This document shows, piece by piece, positions 1 to 7,998 of a stretch of DNA of 64,000 nucleotides. A model generated the notes under the pieces. That model saw only the letters and a program-made list of their open reading frames with translations. It did no database searches and was not told the DNA's origin. The translations under genes were made by a program, and so were the position numbers. Each line of letters starts with the position of its first letter. The stretch's first letter is position 1. Origin of the DNA: Mesorhizobium sp. (lineage in GTDB: Bacteria > Pseudomonadota > Alphaproteobacteria > Rhizobiales > Rhizobiaceae); NCBI RefSeq assembly GCF_023954305.1, contig NZ_JAMLIG010000001.1:3120001-3184000 (forward strand), written 5' to 3'.

Positions 1-358
1 CGCCGCTCGCCGCGGCGCTCATCAGGCGTGAGAACATCTTGAAACTGAGGACGATCGTGAAGCCGAGCAGCACCGTCCAGGCGACGATGTCGACCAGGCG
101 TCTGGTCCGCGGCGAGAGGAGTTCGGCCAGAAGGTCGACCTTGATGTGCGAACCCCGGTAGCCGACGCTCGCCAGACCCCACACGATGGCCGCGCCGATC
201 AGGAGACGCGAGACGTCGAAGGCGTCGGGAATCGGCACCGCCATTGCATAGCGGCCGATCGCCGAGGCGACGATCAGAAGCGTGATGAAGCCGAGCATCG
301 CAGCGGCGATCGTCTCGATGACGGCAACCGCGCGTTCGAAGACCGGGGACAGGCGCAT
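1..358 (-). CDS. TRAP transporter small permease (DctQ family), partial
   Basis: The first 119 residues of a small integral membrane protein are visible and the gene runs off the left edge. Three hydrophobic stretches are seen (roughly residues 10-30, 45-60 and 90-110), the pattern of the four-helix DctQ subunit that joins the periplasmic binding protein to the large permease DctM. The start ATG is at 356-358, 58 bp after the stop of the solute-binding gene dctP on the same strand, so dctP-dctQ(-dctM) order is expected. Substrate cannot be told from this subunit. Confidence 0.85.
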   Translation of the reverse strand, partial: MRLSPVFERAVAVIETIAAAMLGFITLLIVASAIGRYAMAVPIPDAFDVSRLLIGAAIVWGLASVGYRGSHIKVDLLAELLSPRTRRLVDIVAWTVLLGFTIVLSFKMFSRLMSAAASG

Positions 359-416
359 GGAGCCTCCTGGCGGATGCGCGCGGCGGGTCGGCCCGCCGCG
401 CGATGCCGAGGGACCG

Positions 417-1436
417 CTACTGATAAAGCGAGCCGTTGCGCTTCAGAGCCTCGATGTAGCTCTGGTAGATCGCCTCCGGGTCGGCGCCCTTGGCCTTCAC
501 GTCCGCCCGCCAAGCATCGACCAGAGGAGCCGCGGCGTCGCGCCAGAGCTTCACCTCGTCGTCGGTCGGCTTGTAGATCGTGTGGCTGGAATCGGCGACC
601 ATCTTGTCGCGACCCGACGCCTCGTTGTCGGCCCAGCCGGTGGAGAACCTCTCCGACCAGTCGGCGGTGCAATGGTCGTCGATGACCTTGCGGTTCTCCG
701 CGCTCATGCCCTCGTAGGCCGCCTTGTTGATCAACAGCATCTGCGAGGAGATGTAGAAGGGCATGTCCAGGTGATACTTCGTCGCCTGGTCGATGCCGAA
801 GATGTAGATCGAGTTCCAGGGGAAGGTCATGGCGTCGGCCGTGCCCTTGGTGATCGCCTCGCGCGCTTCCGGTGCCGGAACCTGAACGCTGGCGCCGCCG
901 AGCGAGGCGACGAAGCGGGCCATGGTGGCGTGGGCCGGACGGATGTTCTTGCCCTTGATGTCGGCCGGAACCTTGATCTCGACCTTGGAGTGGATGGTGC
1001 CCGGGTCGTGCGGGTTGATCAGGCAGTATTTCACGTCCGCCATCTCGGTCTCGGCGATCGGCGCATACCATTCGTGCAGCGCCTTGGCGCCCTGCTTGGC
1101 ATTCGAAACGTGGAACGGGATCTCGGCCAGGCTGTAGATGGGGAAACGGCCGGCCTGATAGCCGGGGTTGACATAGCCGATCTCGGCGATGCCGTCGCGG
1201 GTCATGTCGTAGTGGTCGGCCGGCGCGCCGAGCTGGCTGGCCGGGAAAACAGTGATGTTGATCCTGCCGCCGGAGGCCTGCTTGATCGATTCGATCCACG
1301 GATCGAGACCGAGCGTCTGGACCGGATGGGTCGGCGGCAGCCAATGGGCGAGACGAAGCTCGACCTCGGCGGCTCCGGCCGATGACGGTAGCGAAAGGCA
1401 AGCAGCGGCGAATGCCGCCGTCCACAGTTTATACAT
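417..1436 (-). CDS. TRAP transporter solute-binding protein (DctP family)
   Basis: A 339-residue periplasmic binding protein of the DctP family, which delivers a carboxylate-type ligand to the DctQM permease. Residues 1-22 form a signal peptide (MYKLWTAAFAAACLSL followed by an AGA cleavage site). The mature protein begins EVELRLAHWLPPTHPVQ, a typical TRAP start, and ends with the usual KRNGSLYQ-type tail. The frame stays open upstream to 1523, but the ATG at 1434-1436 is chosen because a GGAGGAG ribosome binding site stands just before it and the signal peptide starts there. It is divergent from the crotonase gene at 1562, which may be co-regulated. Ligand is unknown. Confidence 0.9.
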   Translation of the reverse strand: MYKLWTAAFAAACLSLPSSAGAAEVELRLAHWLPPTHPVQTLGLDPWIESIKQASGGRINITVFPASQLGAPADHYDMTRDGIAEIGYVNPGYQAGRFPIYSLAEIPFHVSNAKQGAKALHEWYAPIAETEMADVKYCLINPHDPGTIHSKVEIKVPADIKGKNIRPAHATMARFVASLGGASVQVPAPEAREAITKGTADAMTFPWNSIYIFGIDQATKYHLDMPFYISSQMLLINKAAYEGMSAENRKVIDDHCTADWSERFSTGWADNEASGRDKMVADSSHTIYKPTDDEVKLWRDAAAPLVDAWRADVKAKGADPEAIYQSYIEALKRNGSLYQ

Positions 1437-1561
1437 TTTTGTTCTCCTCCCTGATGTCGGGCATGCCGATACGGTTTCATCCGCATTGCCTGAACGACGA
1501 GCGAATGTTATGATGCAAAACAATTATTTCAAGCGAAAATTGCGCTTTCGGGAAGCCTGCT

Positions 1562-2359
1562 ATGTCTGCCATCAATATGAAAGTTACAGAAGACCGGACC
1601 TTGCCCGTCAAGGTTGAGGTGAGCGGCGACATCGCCGTGCTGAGCTTCGAGCGGGCCGAAAAGCGCAACGCGATCAACGACGCCCTCGCAGACGGCCTGC
1701 GCGCCTTCTTCACAAACCCGCCGAAAGGCGTGCGCGCCGTGGTGATCACCGGCGCGGGGGGGCATTTCTCGGCCGGCCTTGACCTGGGCGAACAGTCGCG
1801 GCGCGAGCCGACCGACGTGCTGAAGCACTCGCGGCGCTGGCACGAACTGATGGACATGATCCAGTTCGGGGGCCTTCCGGTGGTGGCAGCGATGACCGGC
1901 TCGGTGATCGGCGGCGGGCTGGAGATCGCGGCGTCCTGCCACGTGCGGGTGGCGGAGCCCAGCGTGCGTTTCCAGCTGCCGGAAGGCAAGCGCGGCATCT
2001 TCGTCGGCGGCGGCGCGACGGTCAGGATCGGTCGTATCCTCGGGCCCGACCGGATGACGGAGATGATGCTGACGGGCCGGGTCTACGAGGCCGAGGAAGG
2101 TTGCCGGCTCGGGCTCGCGCATTATCTGGTCGGTGAGGGCGAGGCGCTCGGCAGGGCGATCTCGCTGGCGCGCGACATCGCCTCCAACGCCTCGCTGGTC
2201 AACTATCTCGTGATCCATTCGATCGCACGGATCGGCGACATGAGCCGCGGCGACGGGCTCTACGCCGAGAGCCTGAGCGCGGCGCTGTCGCAGACCGGCC
2301 CGGACGCGTTGGAAGGGCTGAACGCGTTTCTCGAGAAGCGGAAACCGAATTTCAGCTGA
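1562..2359 (+). CDS. Enoyl-CoA hydratase/isomerase family protein
   Basis: A 265-residue crotonase-fold protein, of normal length. The N-terminal sheet (VLSFERAEKRNAIN), the first oxyanion-hole motif (HFSAGLDL, near residue 70) and the second (GGGLEIAASC, near residue 120) are intact. The usual catalytic-glutamate region reads QLPEGKRGIFVGGGA. The family acts on acyl-CoA thioesters, and the exact reaction (hydration, isomerisation or C-C cleavage) cannot be fixed from sequence. It is divergent from the TRAP binding protein, which hints at catabolism of an imported carboxylate. It converges with the flagellar cluster, the stop codons being only 3 bp apart. Confidence 0.85.
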   Translation: MSAINMKVTEDRTLPVKVEVSGDIAVLSFERAEKRNAINDALADGLRAFFTNPPKGVRAVVITGAGGHFSAGLDLGEQSRREPTDVLKHSRRWHELMDMIQFGGLPVVAAMTGSVIGGGLEIAASCHVRVAEPSVRFQLPEGKRGIFVGGGATVRIGRILGPDRMTEMMLTGRVYEAEEGCRLGLAHYLVGEGEALGRAISLARDIASNASLVNYLVIHSIARIGDMSRGDGLYAESLSAALSQTGPDALEGLNAFLEKRKPNFS

Positions 2360-2362
2360 GCG

Positions 2363-2887
2363 TCAGTGGCCGTTTGACGGCTTGGGCGCTTCCGGCAGCT
2401 GTTTTGCCTTGGGCGGCACGCGCCGCTTCATGGCGTTGTCGCGGATCTCCTGCTTGGACAGGTAGTCGACCTGCTCCATCATCACCTCGTGCACGAACTC
2501 CTCGCCGATGCGCTTGTTGAGGCTGTCGCGCAGTCCGTTGCGAAAGGCGTCGATGTCGATGCGGTCGCCGCGGGTGAAGTCCATCAGCGGATTCGAGTAG
2601 AGATAGGTGAAGAACTCGTCGGTGATGATCGCCTGCATCGGGACGCTCAGCTGGGCGACGCGGGCCGGCTCGGCGGTGTAGACGAAACGGGCGATGAAAT
2701 AGCCCGCGACCTCGCCGCCCTTGACCACCGGGACCGAGATCACGTCGGTCTTCACGTAGTCGAGCCCGCCGAAGAACGGCGCAGGCTTCTCGGCTTCGAC
2801 CTTGTCGCCGGTCGAGGAAAAGGCGAAGAAGATCGAACCCACCGTGACGGCGACGATCCAGACGGCCGCGACGATGAACTTGATCAT
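2363..2887 (-). CDS. FliL-like membrane protein at the end of the flagellar cluster
   Basis: A 174-residue protein with one N-terminal membrane helix (residues 3-22) and a periplasmic domain. The stretch around residues 85-150 (DEFFTYLYSNP, then a charged link, then LRDSLNKRIGEEFVHEVMMEQVDYL) has the layout of the FliL C-terminal domain: a short helix that sets the load, then LREEI..LN..LG...V..V.FTEF. A separate canonical fliL lies at 24354-24896, so this looks like a second, diverged FliL-type protein. It is the last gene of the minus-strand flagellar run, 5 bp after the FlgN-like gene. The tail (residues 155-174) is Pro/Lys-rich. The FliL assignment is my inference; such genes are usually annotated as hypothetical. 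Confidence 0.55.
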   Translation of the reverse strand: MIKFIVAAVWIVAVTVGSIFFAFSSTGDKVEAEKPAPFFGGLDYVKTDVISVPVVKGGEVAGYFIARFVYTAEPARVAQLSVPMQAIITDEFFTYLYSNPLMDFTRGDRIDIDAFRNGLRDSLNKRIGEEFVHEVMMEQVDYLSKQEIRDNAMKRRVPPKAKQLPEAPKPSNGH

Positions 2888-2892
2888 CCCGG

Positions 2893-3312
2893 TCAGGCCC
2901 GCTGGAACGCGCTGGTCGAATAGGTGCCGTCGGTCTCGGCGCGCTCGATCGCCGACTGGATCAGCCCTGCGACCTCGGTCACGGCGCTCAGATGCGCGAG
3001 GATCACGGCCTCGTTGGCGACCAGTTTCGCCTTCAGCCGCAGGATCGCGTCGCGGTGGATCTCGGCGAAGTCGCGGACCGAAATGCCCTTGATGGCGCGG
3101 TTCAGCTCATAGAGATAGCGGCTCTTCCTGGCGTTCGAGGAGCGGATGTCGAACTTGGGGTCGGACCTGATCGAGGCGGTCTCGGTCTCGATCGCCTCCT
3201 CGATGCGCCCGATGATCGCCGAGATCGAGCCGACGCTCGCCTGGACCGGCCGGTCCTGACCGTTCGCGACCACCTGCGGCAGGTTGGGGCTGTAGAATGT
3301 CGTATCGCTCAT
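2893..3312 (-). CDS. FlgN-like flagellar export chaperone (tentative)
   Basis: A 139-residue all-helical, soluble protein without signal peptide. Residues 28-125 form long amphipathic helices (IGRIEEAIETE..., NARKSRYLYELNRAI, ILRLKAKLVANEAVILAHL), and the C-terminus ends ETDGTYSTSAFQRA. Size, helical character and position beside the rod-binding protein and downstream of export genes fit FlgN, the chaperone for the hook-junction proteins FlgK and FlgL. Both clients are encoded in this cluster and no other FlgN candidate is seen. It starts with ATG at 3310-3312, 21 bp after flgJ. Sequence-level similarity to FlgN is weak, so the call is provisional. Confidence 0.5.
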   Translation of the reverse strand: MSDTTFYSPNLPQVVANGQDRPVQASVGSISAIIGRIEEAIETETASIRSDPKFDIRSSNARKSRYLYELNRAIKGISVRDFAEIHRDAILRLKAKLVANEAVILAHLSAVTEVAGLIQSAIERAETDGTYSTSAFQRA

Positions 3313-3333
3313 CGTCCTATCCGGTCGTCAAGG

Positions 3334-3870
3334 TCAATCGGCGCTCGAACGGCCGGCGGCCGCCAGATCCTCGCCCAGCGTCTTCATCATGCTCCGCTGC
3401 ATCTCCTGCACCAGGCCGGCCGACAGCAACTGCTGCTGGGCAAGGCCGGTCTGCTCCGCGGCGCCCGGAAGGCCGGTGACGGGCACCGTCTTCTCGCCGG
3501 CCATGTAGTGCGCGCCGAGAACCTTCTCGGCGATGCCGATGCCGCCGGCCTTGGCCATCTGGTTGGCGATCTCGGTCGCCATGAACGACTTCCACATGTC
3601 GCCGGCCAGCCCGCTGCCATAGACCGCTTCGGCATCCTGCGGCAGCATCGACTGGATGAAGGTCTGCAGCACCATGCCTTCGAACTTGCGGAAGGTTTCG
3701 GGCACCGTCTCGGCGGCGGCGCGGCTGGAGGAAAGCGCCGCCGCGCTGCGGGCGTCCGCCGCGGCGTGCAGACGGGCGAGGCGCTCGACGCGCGTCTGCG
3801 CGGCATCCACGGGCGCCTGCGGCTGCGTGCTGCTTGCGGCGCCCAGGGCGTCGATGACGGCGTTGGTCAA
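3334..3870 (-). CDS. flgJ: Flagellar rod-binding protein, FlgJ N-terminal domain type
   Basis: A 178-residue protein made only of the FlgJ rod-binding (rod-capping) domain; the C-terminal muramidase domain of enterobacterial FlgJ is absent, as is normal in rhizobia. The diagnostic segment is residues 63-112: FEGMVLQTFIQSMLP, then YGSGLAGDMWKSFMATEIA, then QMAKAGGIGIAE. It acts in the periplasm during rod assembly. The start is TTG at 3868-3870, preceded by an AAGGAG ribosome binding site eight bases upstream; no in-frame ATG is better placed. A palindrome (3947-4014) separates it from fliJ. Confidence 0.85.
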   Translation of the reverse strand: MTNAVIDALGAASSTQPQAPVDAAQTRVERLARLHAAADARSAAALSSSRAAAETVPETFRKFEGMVLQTFIQSMLPQDAEAVYGSGLAGDMWKSFMATEIANQMAKAGGIGIAEKVLGAHYMAGEKTVPVTGLPGAAEQTGLAQQQLLSAGLVQEMQRSMMKTLGEDLAAAGRSSAD

Positions 3871-3946
3871 GCCTGCGGCTCCTTGCTGCTTCGTCGGTGG
3901 GGAATGTGAACCAGAAAACTTGCGGCAGGCTTGTGCCGCCGTTCAG

Positions 3947-4014
3947 ACCAGGATGAGGTCGGATTTGAGCAATGTCCGATCAGGTCGAACGGTTCAATCC
4001 AACCTCATTCTGGT
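3947..4014. repeat. Palindromic repeat between fliJ and flgJ carrying a dispersed 18-bp motif
   Basis: Two 19-bp arms, 3947-3965 and 3996-4014, are inverted copies of each other with 17 of 19 positions matching. The right arm runs into the fliJ stop codon. The loop contains GAGCAATGTCCGATCAGGT, the motif that also forms the ends of the 355-bp element beside flgK and, in shorter form, stands before flhB. On the minus transcript it would fold into a strong stem-loop just after fliJ, so it may attenuate or protect the mRNA before flgJ. Confidence 0.75.
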
Positions 4015-4391
4015 TTCAGCAAGAGCCGCTGTTCGACCGCGTCGAGCGCGGCGCGCTCCTCCGCCCGGCGTTCCTCCTCGCGCAGGGCGTCGCGCCACGA
4101 GCGTTCGACGATGCCGGTGCGGACGCTCTCGGCCGCGACCTTCATACCTTCCGCCCTCGCCAAGGCCTCGTGCTCGCGGCCGCGCGCGATGGCGCGTTCG
4201 ACGAAGCGCGAATAGACTTCCGGGAACATGTCCGACATGGAGCCTTCGCCGCGGGCCTCGAGGATCGCGGTCGCCTCGCGTTCGGCTGCCGCCGCCGCGG
4301 CGAGATGGTTCGCCCGGCGCATCTCGTGGATCTCGGTCACCTTCTTCTGGAGCTGGACGAGCTGCTTGAGGCGGTTGCTCCTGCTGGTCAT
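4005..4391 (-). CDS. fliJ: FliJ-like flagellar export protein
   Basis: A 128-residue, almost wholly coiled-coil protein rich in Ala, Arg and Glu, without membrane segments. FliJ is the stalk of the export ATPase complex that links FliI to the FlhA gate, and is known for low sequence conservation. Identification rests on helical character, size and position directly after fliR and flhA in a minus-strand operon that otherwise lacks fliJ. The start ATG is 3 bp after the fliR stop. The stop codon lies inside the right arm of a palindromic repeat. Confidence 0.7.
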   Translation of the reverse strand: MTSRSNRLKQLVQLQKKVTEIHEMRRANHLAAAAAAEREATAILEARGEGSMSDMFPEVYSRFVERAIARGREHEALARAEGMKVAAESVRTGIVERSWRDALREEERRAEERAALDAVEQRLLLKPE

Positions 4392-4394
4392 GCG

Positions 4395-5147
4395 TCAGCG
4401 CCCCACCGTCACCCCGACAAAACCGTCGGCAAAGAGGGACAGCAGAACCGGCGCGCCGAGATAGAGGAGGATCAGGCCGCCGGCGAGAACGAAGGGCAGG
4501 GAGATGAAGTAGACCGGTATCTGCGGCGTCAGCTTGTTGACGAAGCCGATCGCCAGGTTGACCAGAAGCGAGTAGGCGAGGAACGGGCTGCCGAGCCGGA
4601 GCATCACCATGAAGGCTTCCGACAGCGTGTCGGTCAGGTCGACCAGGGCGGATTGCGGGTTGAAGAACGCATCGAGCGGGGCGAGACGGTAGGACAGCAC
4701 GATCGCCTTGACGATCTCGTGGTGGAAATTGAGGACGAACAGGACGAGGAGCGCCGAAAACGAGATCAGCGAGGCGAGCGTCGCCTGCGGTTCCGACTCC
4801 TCGATCGCGTTGCCCATGCCGCCGTTGAAGCCGATCATCATCGAGATCGCGCTCGCCGTGAACTGCAGCGCCAGCACGTAGAAGCGGGCCATCAGGCCGA
4901 TCAGCCCGCCGATCAGCGTCTCCGAAACGACCATGACGGCGAGGGCCGCCGGCTCTTGGCGCGCATGCGGGATCACCTCGTCCGACATGTTGATGAGCAG
5001 GGCGAGCGTCGCGGCCACGGCGACGAACAGCCTGATCTGCAAGGGAACGCGCACGCTCGACAGGCCGGGCATCACCATGAAGCAGCCGCCGACGCGGCAG
5101 AAGGTGAGGAAGGCCGCGATGACGAAATCGGGCAGCGTCGCGGTCAC
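4395..5147 (-). CDS. fliR: Flagellar export gate protein FliR
   Basis: A 250-residue protein with about six hydrophobic segments, including VIAAFLTFCRVGGCFMVMPGLSSVRVPLQIR at the N-terminus, the conserved FliR opening. FliR joins FliP and FliQ in the export channel of the flagellar type III system. The start is GTG at 5145-5147, whose GTGA overlaps the flhA stop, showing tight translational coupling. The length is normal for the family. Confidence 0.95.
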   Translation of the reverse strand: MTATLPDFVIAAFLTFCRVGGCFMVMPGLSSVRVPLQIRLFVAVAATLALLINMSDEVIPHARQEPAALAVMVVSETLIGGLIGLMARFYVLALQFTASAISMMIGFNGGMGNAIEESEPQATLASLISFSALLVLFVLNFHHEIVKAIVLSYRLAPLDAFFNPQSALVDLTDTLSEAFMVMLRLGSPFLAYSLLVNLAIGFVNKLTPQIPVYFISLPFVLAGGLILLYLGAPVLLSLFADGFVGVTVGR

Positions 5148-7231
5148 GAGACCGAGCCCAGCACCCGGATCTCGACGCCCTTGGCGATCTCGACATGGCT
5201 GAGCACCGGCAGCGTCGGATAGAGCCGCTCGATGATCATGCGGACATAGGGGCGCGCGTCCGGCGCGGTGACGATGGCGAAGCGCTCGCCGGTGTCGATA
5301 AGCTTGCGGATCGCCTTGCCGGCCTCCTGCCCGAACTCCTCCAGCAGGCGCGGGTCGATGTCGAATTCGCGGATTTCGCCCTTGGCATCGCGCTTGAGGC
5401 TCTGGTGCAGCACGAGGTCCCAGCGGTTGCCGAGGCGCAGCACCTTGAGCACGCCGCTGTCGGAGAGGTCGCCGCAGATCTGCTGCGACATGCGGATGCG
5501 GACATGCTCGACGATCTGTTCGGTGCGGCGCACATGCGGCGCGATCTCGGCGATCGCCTCGATGATCAGGTGCAGGTTGCGGATGGAGACGCGCTCGGCG
5601 AGCAGGAGCTTCAGTACGGCCTGGAGGCCTGGATAGGAGATGTGGGTGGTGCAGATGTCCTCGGCGAGTTTCTTGTATTCGGGGTCCTGGCGGTCGATCA
5701 GCGCCTTCATGTCCTTGTAGGAGAGGAGCTGCGGGAGGTTGTTGCGGATCACTTCCGAGAGGTGGGTGAGCAGCACCGACATGTTGTCGGCGTAGGTGTA
5801 GCCGTCGCGCTTCAGGTCGTCGGCGAACATCTCGTGGACGGAATAGGCGCGCATGCCGAAGGCCGGCTCGCGAACCTCCTCGCCGGGCATCTCCGGTGGC
5901 TCCTTGGCGCCGAGCAGCACCATCAGTTCGCCGACGCGCATCTGGTTCTCGGCGACCACGGTGCCGTGCATGCGGATCTGGTAGGCCTTGCCGGGAATCG
6001 AGAAATCGTCGGTGAGCTTCACCTCGGGCACGACGAACCCGTATTGCTGCGCGAACTTCTTACGCATCTTGCCCATCCGGAATGCCAGTTCCTGGTGGGC
6101 CGTGACCAGCTTGGTCGAGAGCTGCTTGCCGATCAGAAGCTCGATTTCGGCGGTCTTGAGAGATTCCTTGACCGAATTGCGCTCCTCTTCCTCCTTCTGC
6201 GCCTTCTTCTGGTTCTCGATCGAGGCCGCCTCGGCGGCGCGCCTGTTCTGGCGCATCGGGATGACATAGCCGACGAGGCCGAGGAGCAGCGCCAGCGACA
6301 GGAAGGGCAGCATCGGCAGGCCGGGCAGCAGCGACAGGATCGTCAGCAGCAGGGCGGCGACGTAGAGCGCGCGCGGATAGGCCGAGAGCTGGCCCATCAC
6401 GGCCTGGTCGGCCGAGCCGCGGGTGCCGCCCTTGGAAACCAGCAGGCCGGCGGCGAGCGAGACGATGAGCGCGGGGATCTGGGTGACGAGGCCGTCGCCG
6501 ACGGACAGCTTGACGAAGACTTCCGCCGCCTCGCCGAGATTCATGTTGTGGCGGGTGTAGCCGATGATGATGCCGCCGACGACGTTGACGCCGGTGATGA
6601 TCAGGCCGGCGATCGCATCGCCGCGCACGAATTTCGAGGCACCGTCCATGGAGCCGAAGAAGGACGATTCCTCCTCGAGCTCGCGCCGGCGCGACTGGGC
6701 CTCCTTCTCGTTGATCAGGCCGGCCGAAAGGTCGGCGTCGATCGACATCTGCTTGCCGGGGATGGCATCGAGGGTGAAGCGGGCGCCCACCTCGGCGATA
6801 CGGGTGGAGCCCTTGGTGATGACGATGAAGTTCACGACCAGCAGGATCGCGAAGACGATGATGCCGATGACGAAATCGCCGCTCATCACCAGCGAGGAGA
6901 AGCCGCCGATGACGTAGCCGGCGGCGTTGGTGCCCTCGTTGCCGTGCGACAGGATCACGCGCGTCGTCGCGATGTTGAGCGACAGGCGCAGCATGGTCGC
7001 GATCAGGAGGATGGTCGGGAAGGACGAGAAATCGAGCGGCCGCTGGATCCACAAGGCGACCATCAGGATGAGCACGGACAGCGCGATCGAGAAGGCGAGG
7101 CCGATGTCGATGAGGAACGGCGGGATCGGCAGGAACAGGATGCAGAGGATCGCGACGATGCCGACGGCGAAGCCCACGTCGCGTCCGTTTCGGGTCGCCG
7201 CGATCCGGGGAAGGGTCTCGATCAGGGCCAA
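5144..7231 (-). CDS. flhA: Flagellar export protein FlhA
   Basis: A 695-residue protein: the N-terminal half has about eight membrane helices with the FHIPEP-type cytoplasmic loop (signature around ITKGSTRIAEVGARFTLDAIPGKQMSIDADL), and the C-terminal half is the nonameric cytoplasmic platform that docks export substrates. FlhA couples proton flow to export. The start is TTG at 7229-7231, chosen for the GAGGA site seven bases before it and because MALIETLPRIAA is the usual N-terminal length. The shared flagellar promoter-like element (7275-7295) stands 44 nt upstream, so flhA-fliR-fliJ probably has its own promoter rather than relying on fliQ readthrough. Confidence 0.97.
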   Translation of the reverse strand: MALIETLPRIAATRNGRDVGFAVGIVAILCILFLPIPPFLIDIGLAFSIALSVLILMVALWIQRPLDFSSFPTILLIATMLRLSLNIATTRVILSHGNEGTNAAGYVIGGFSSLVMSGDFVIGIIVFAILLVVNFIVITKGSTRIAEVGARFTLDAIPGKQMSIDADLSAGLINEKEAQSRRRELEEESSFFGSMDGASKFVRGDAIAGLIITGVNVVGGIIIGYTRHNMNLGEAAEVFVKLSVGDGLVTQIPALIVSLAAGLLVSKGGTRGSADQAVMGQLSAYPRALYVAALLLTILSLLPGLPMLPFLSLALLLGLVGYVIPMRQNRRAAEAASIENQKKAQKEEEERNSVKESLKTAEIELLIGKQLSTKLVTAHQELAFRMGKMRKKFAQQYGFVVPEVKLTDDFSIPGKAYQIRMHGTVVAENQMRVGELMVLLGAKEPPEMPGEEVREPAFGMRAYSVHEMFADDLKRDGYTYADNMSVLLTHLSEVIRNNLPQLLSYKDMKALIDRQDPEYKKLAEDICTTHISYPGLQAVLKLLLAERVSIRNLHLIIEAIAEIAPHVRRTEQIVEHVRIRMSQQICGDLSDSGVLKVLRLGNRWDLVLHQSLKRDAKGEIREFDIDPRLLEEFGQEAGKAIRKLIDTGERFAIVTAPDARPYVRMIIERLYPTLPVLSHVEIAKGVEIRVLGSVS

Positions 7232-7274
7232 TGGCAGTCCTCGCGCGCGCCGACGAATGACGCGCCGCCCAGAC

Positions 7275-7295
7275 TAAGGGTCCAAACTTGTGCGA
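7275..7295 (-). promoter_or_regulatory. Shared flagellar element TCRCRCAAG-N10-TA before flhA
   Basis: On the minus strand the sequence is TCGCACAAG, ten bases, then TAGTCT. The TA lies 44 nt before the flhA TTG. The same layout occurs before fliF, flgB, flgE, motA and the DUF1217 gene. The TA could be the start of a -10 hexamer; no TTGACA-like -35 is visible, consistent with an activator-dependent promoter. The match to the fliF copy extends over 17 of 23 positions. Confidence 0.65.
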
Positions 7296-7313
7296 ACTTG
7301 GCCTTGCCGAGGT

Positions 7314-7580
7314 TCAGAATCCGGTCTGGATGCGCTGGAACACGACCTCGGAGAAAGCGTAGATCTGCGCGCCGACGAACGGTCCGCTCAGCAGCAGGGC
7401 GACGAGGATCGCGACGATTTTCGGGACGAAGGTGAGCGTGATTTCCTGCACCTGGGTGAGCGCCTGGAGCAGAGCGATACCGATGCCGACCAGCATCGCG
7501 GCGACGACGGCGGGAGCCGAGGCCACCAGCACGGTCCAGATCGCGGCCTGGACGATATCGAGCGCGTCGGCCTCGTTCAT
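7314..7580 (-). CDS. fliQ: Flagellar export gate protein FliQ
   Basis: An 88-residue protein with two membrane helices (residues 17-38 and 51-74), the standard size and layout of FliQ. The conserved segment LVGIGIALLQALTQVQEITLTFVPKI is intact. FliQ forms the outer part of the FliPQR export channel. The ATG at 7578-7580 follows the flgD stop by 4 bp, so it is translated with flgD-flbT-flaF. Confidence 0.95.
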   Translation of the reverse strand: MNEADALDIVQAAIWTVLVASAPAVVAAMLVGIGIALLQALTQVQEITLTFVPKIVAILVALLLSGPFVGAQIYAFSEVVFQRIQTGF

Positions 7581-7584
7581 GGCT

Positions 7585-7998
7585 CTAGCTTATGGTGACG
7601 CCGGGAAGCATCGGGATCTCCTGGCCGCTCTCCAGCACGGCGATGAGACCGTCGCTGTAGAGCTTGACCTCGGCGACGGTGCCGGTGATCGATCCGTCGG
7701 CGGAGGTCACCGTCTTGCCGATCAGCGATCCGGCCTGAGACAGGACGGACGCCTGAAGGATGCTGTCGAGCTTCGAATTGGTCTGCACCGTCTGCTCGAC
7801 CTGGCTGAAGGTCGCCAGCTGCGCGACGTAGTCGGTCGATTCCATCGGGCTGGTCGGATCCTGGTTCTTCATCTCGGCGACGAGCAGCTTCAGGAACGAC
7901 TGATAGTCGACGGTCGTGGCCGACGCGGTCGATGCAGCGGTCGTGGCCGTGGACGTGCTCTGCGAGGTGTAGGTGCTGGCATAGGCGGTAACGCTCAT
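7585..7998 (-). CDS. flgD: Flagellar hook capping/scaffold protein FlgD
   Basis: A 137-residue FlgD containing the conserved N-terminal core (DYQSFLKLLVAEMKNQDPTSPMESTDYVAQLATFSQVEQTVQTNSKLD, residues 31-78) but lacking the long C-terminal Tudor/FnIII part of enterobacterial FlgD; short FlgD is usual in rhizobia. It caps the growing hook so that FlgE can polymerise. The start ATG overlaps the flbT stop (TGATG). Confidence 0.93.
   Translation of the reverse strand: MSVTAYASTYTSQSTSTATTAASTASATTVDYQSFLKLLVAEMKNQDPTSPMESTDYVAQLATFSQVEQTVQTNSKLDSILQASVLSQAGSLIGKTVTSADGSITGTVAEVKLYSDGLIAVLESGQEIPMLPGVTIS

Noticed and set aside
5195..7435. Open frame of 746 codons antisense to flhA
   Set aside because: Its protein is low-complexity and rich in Asp, His, Arg and Gly, the usual mirror of a GC-rich gene; the minus-strand FlhA reading has clear domains.
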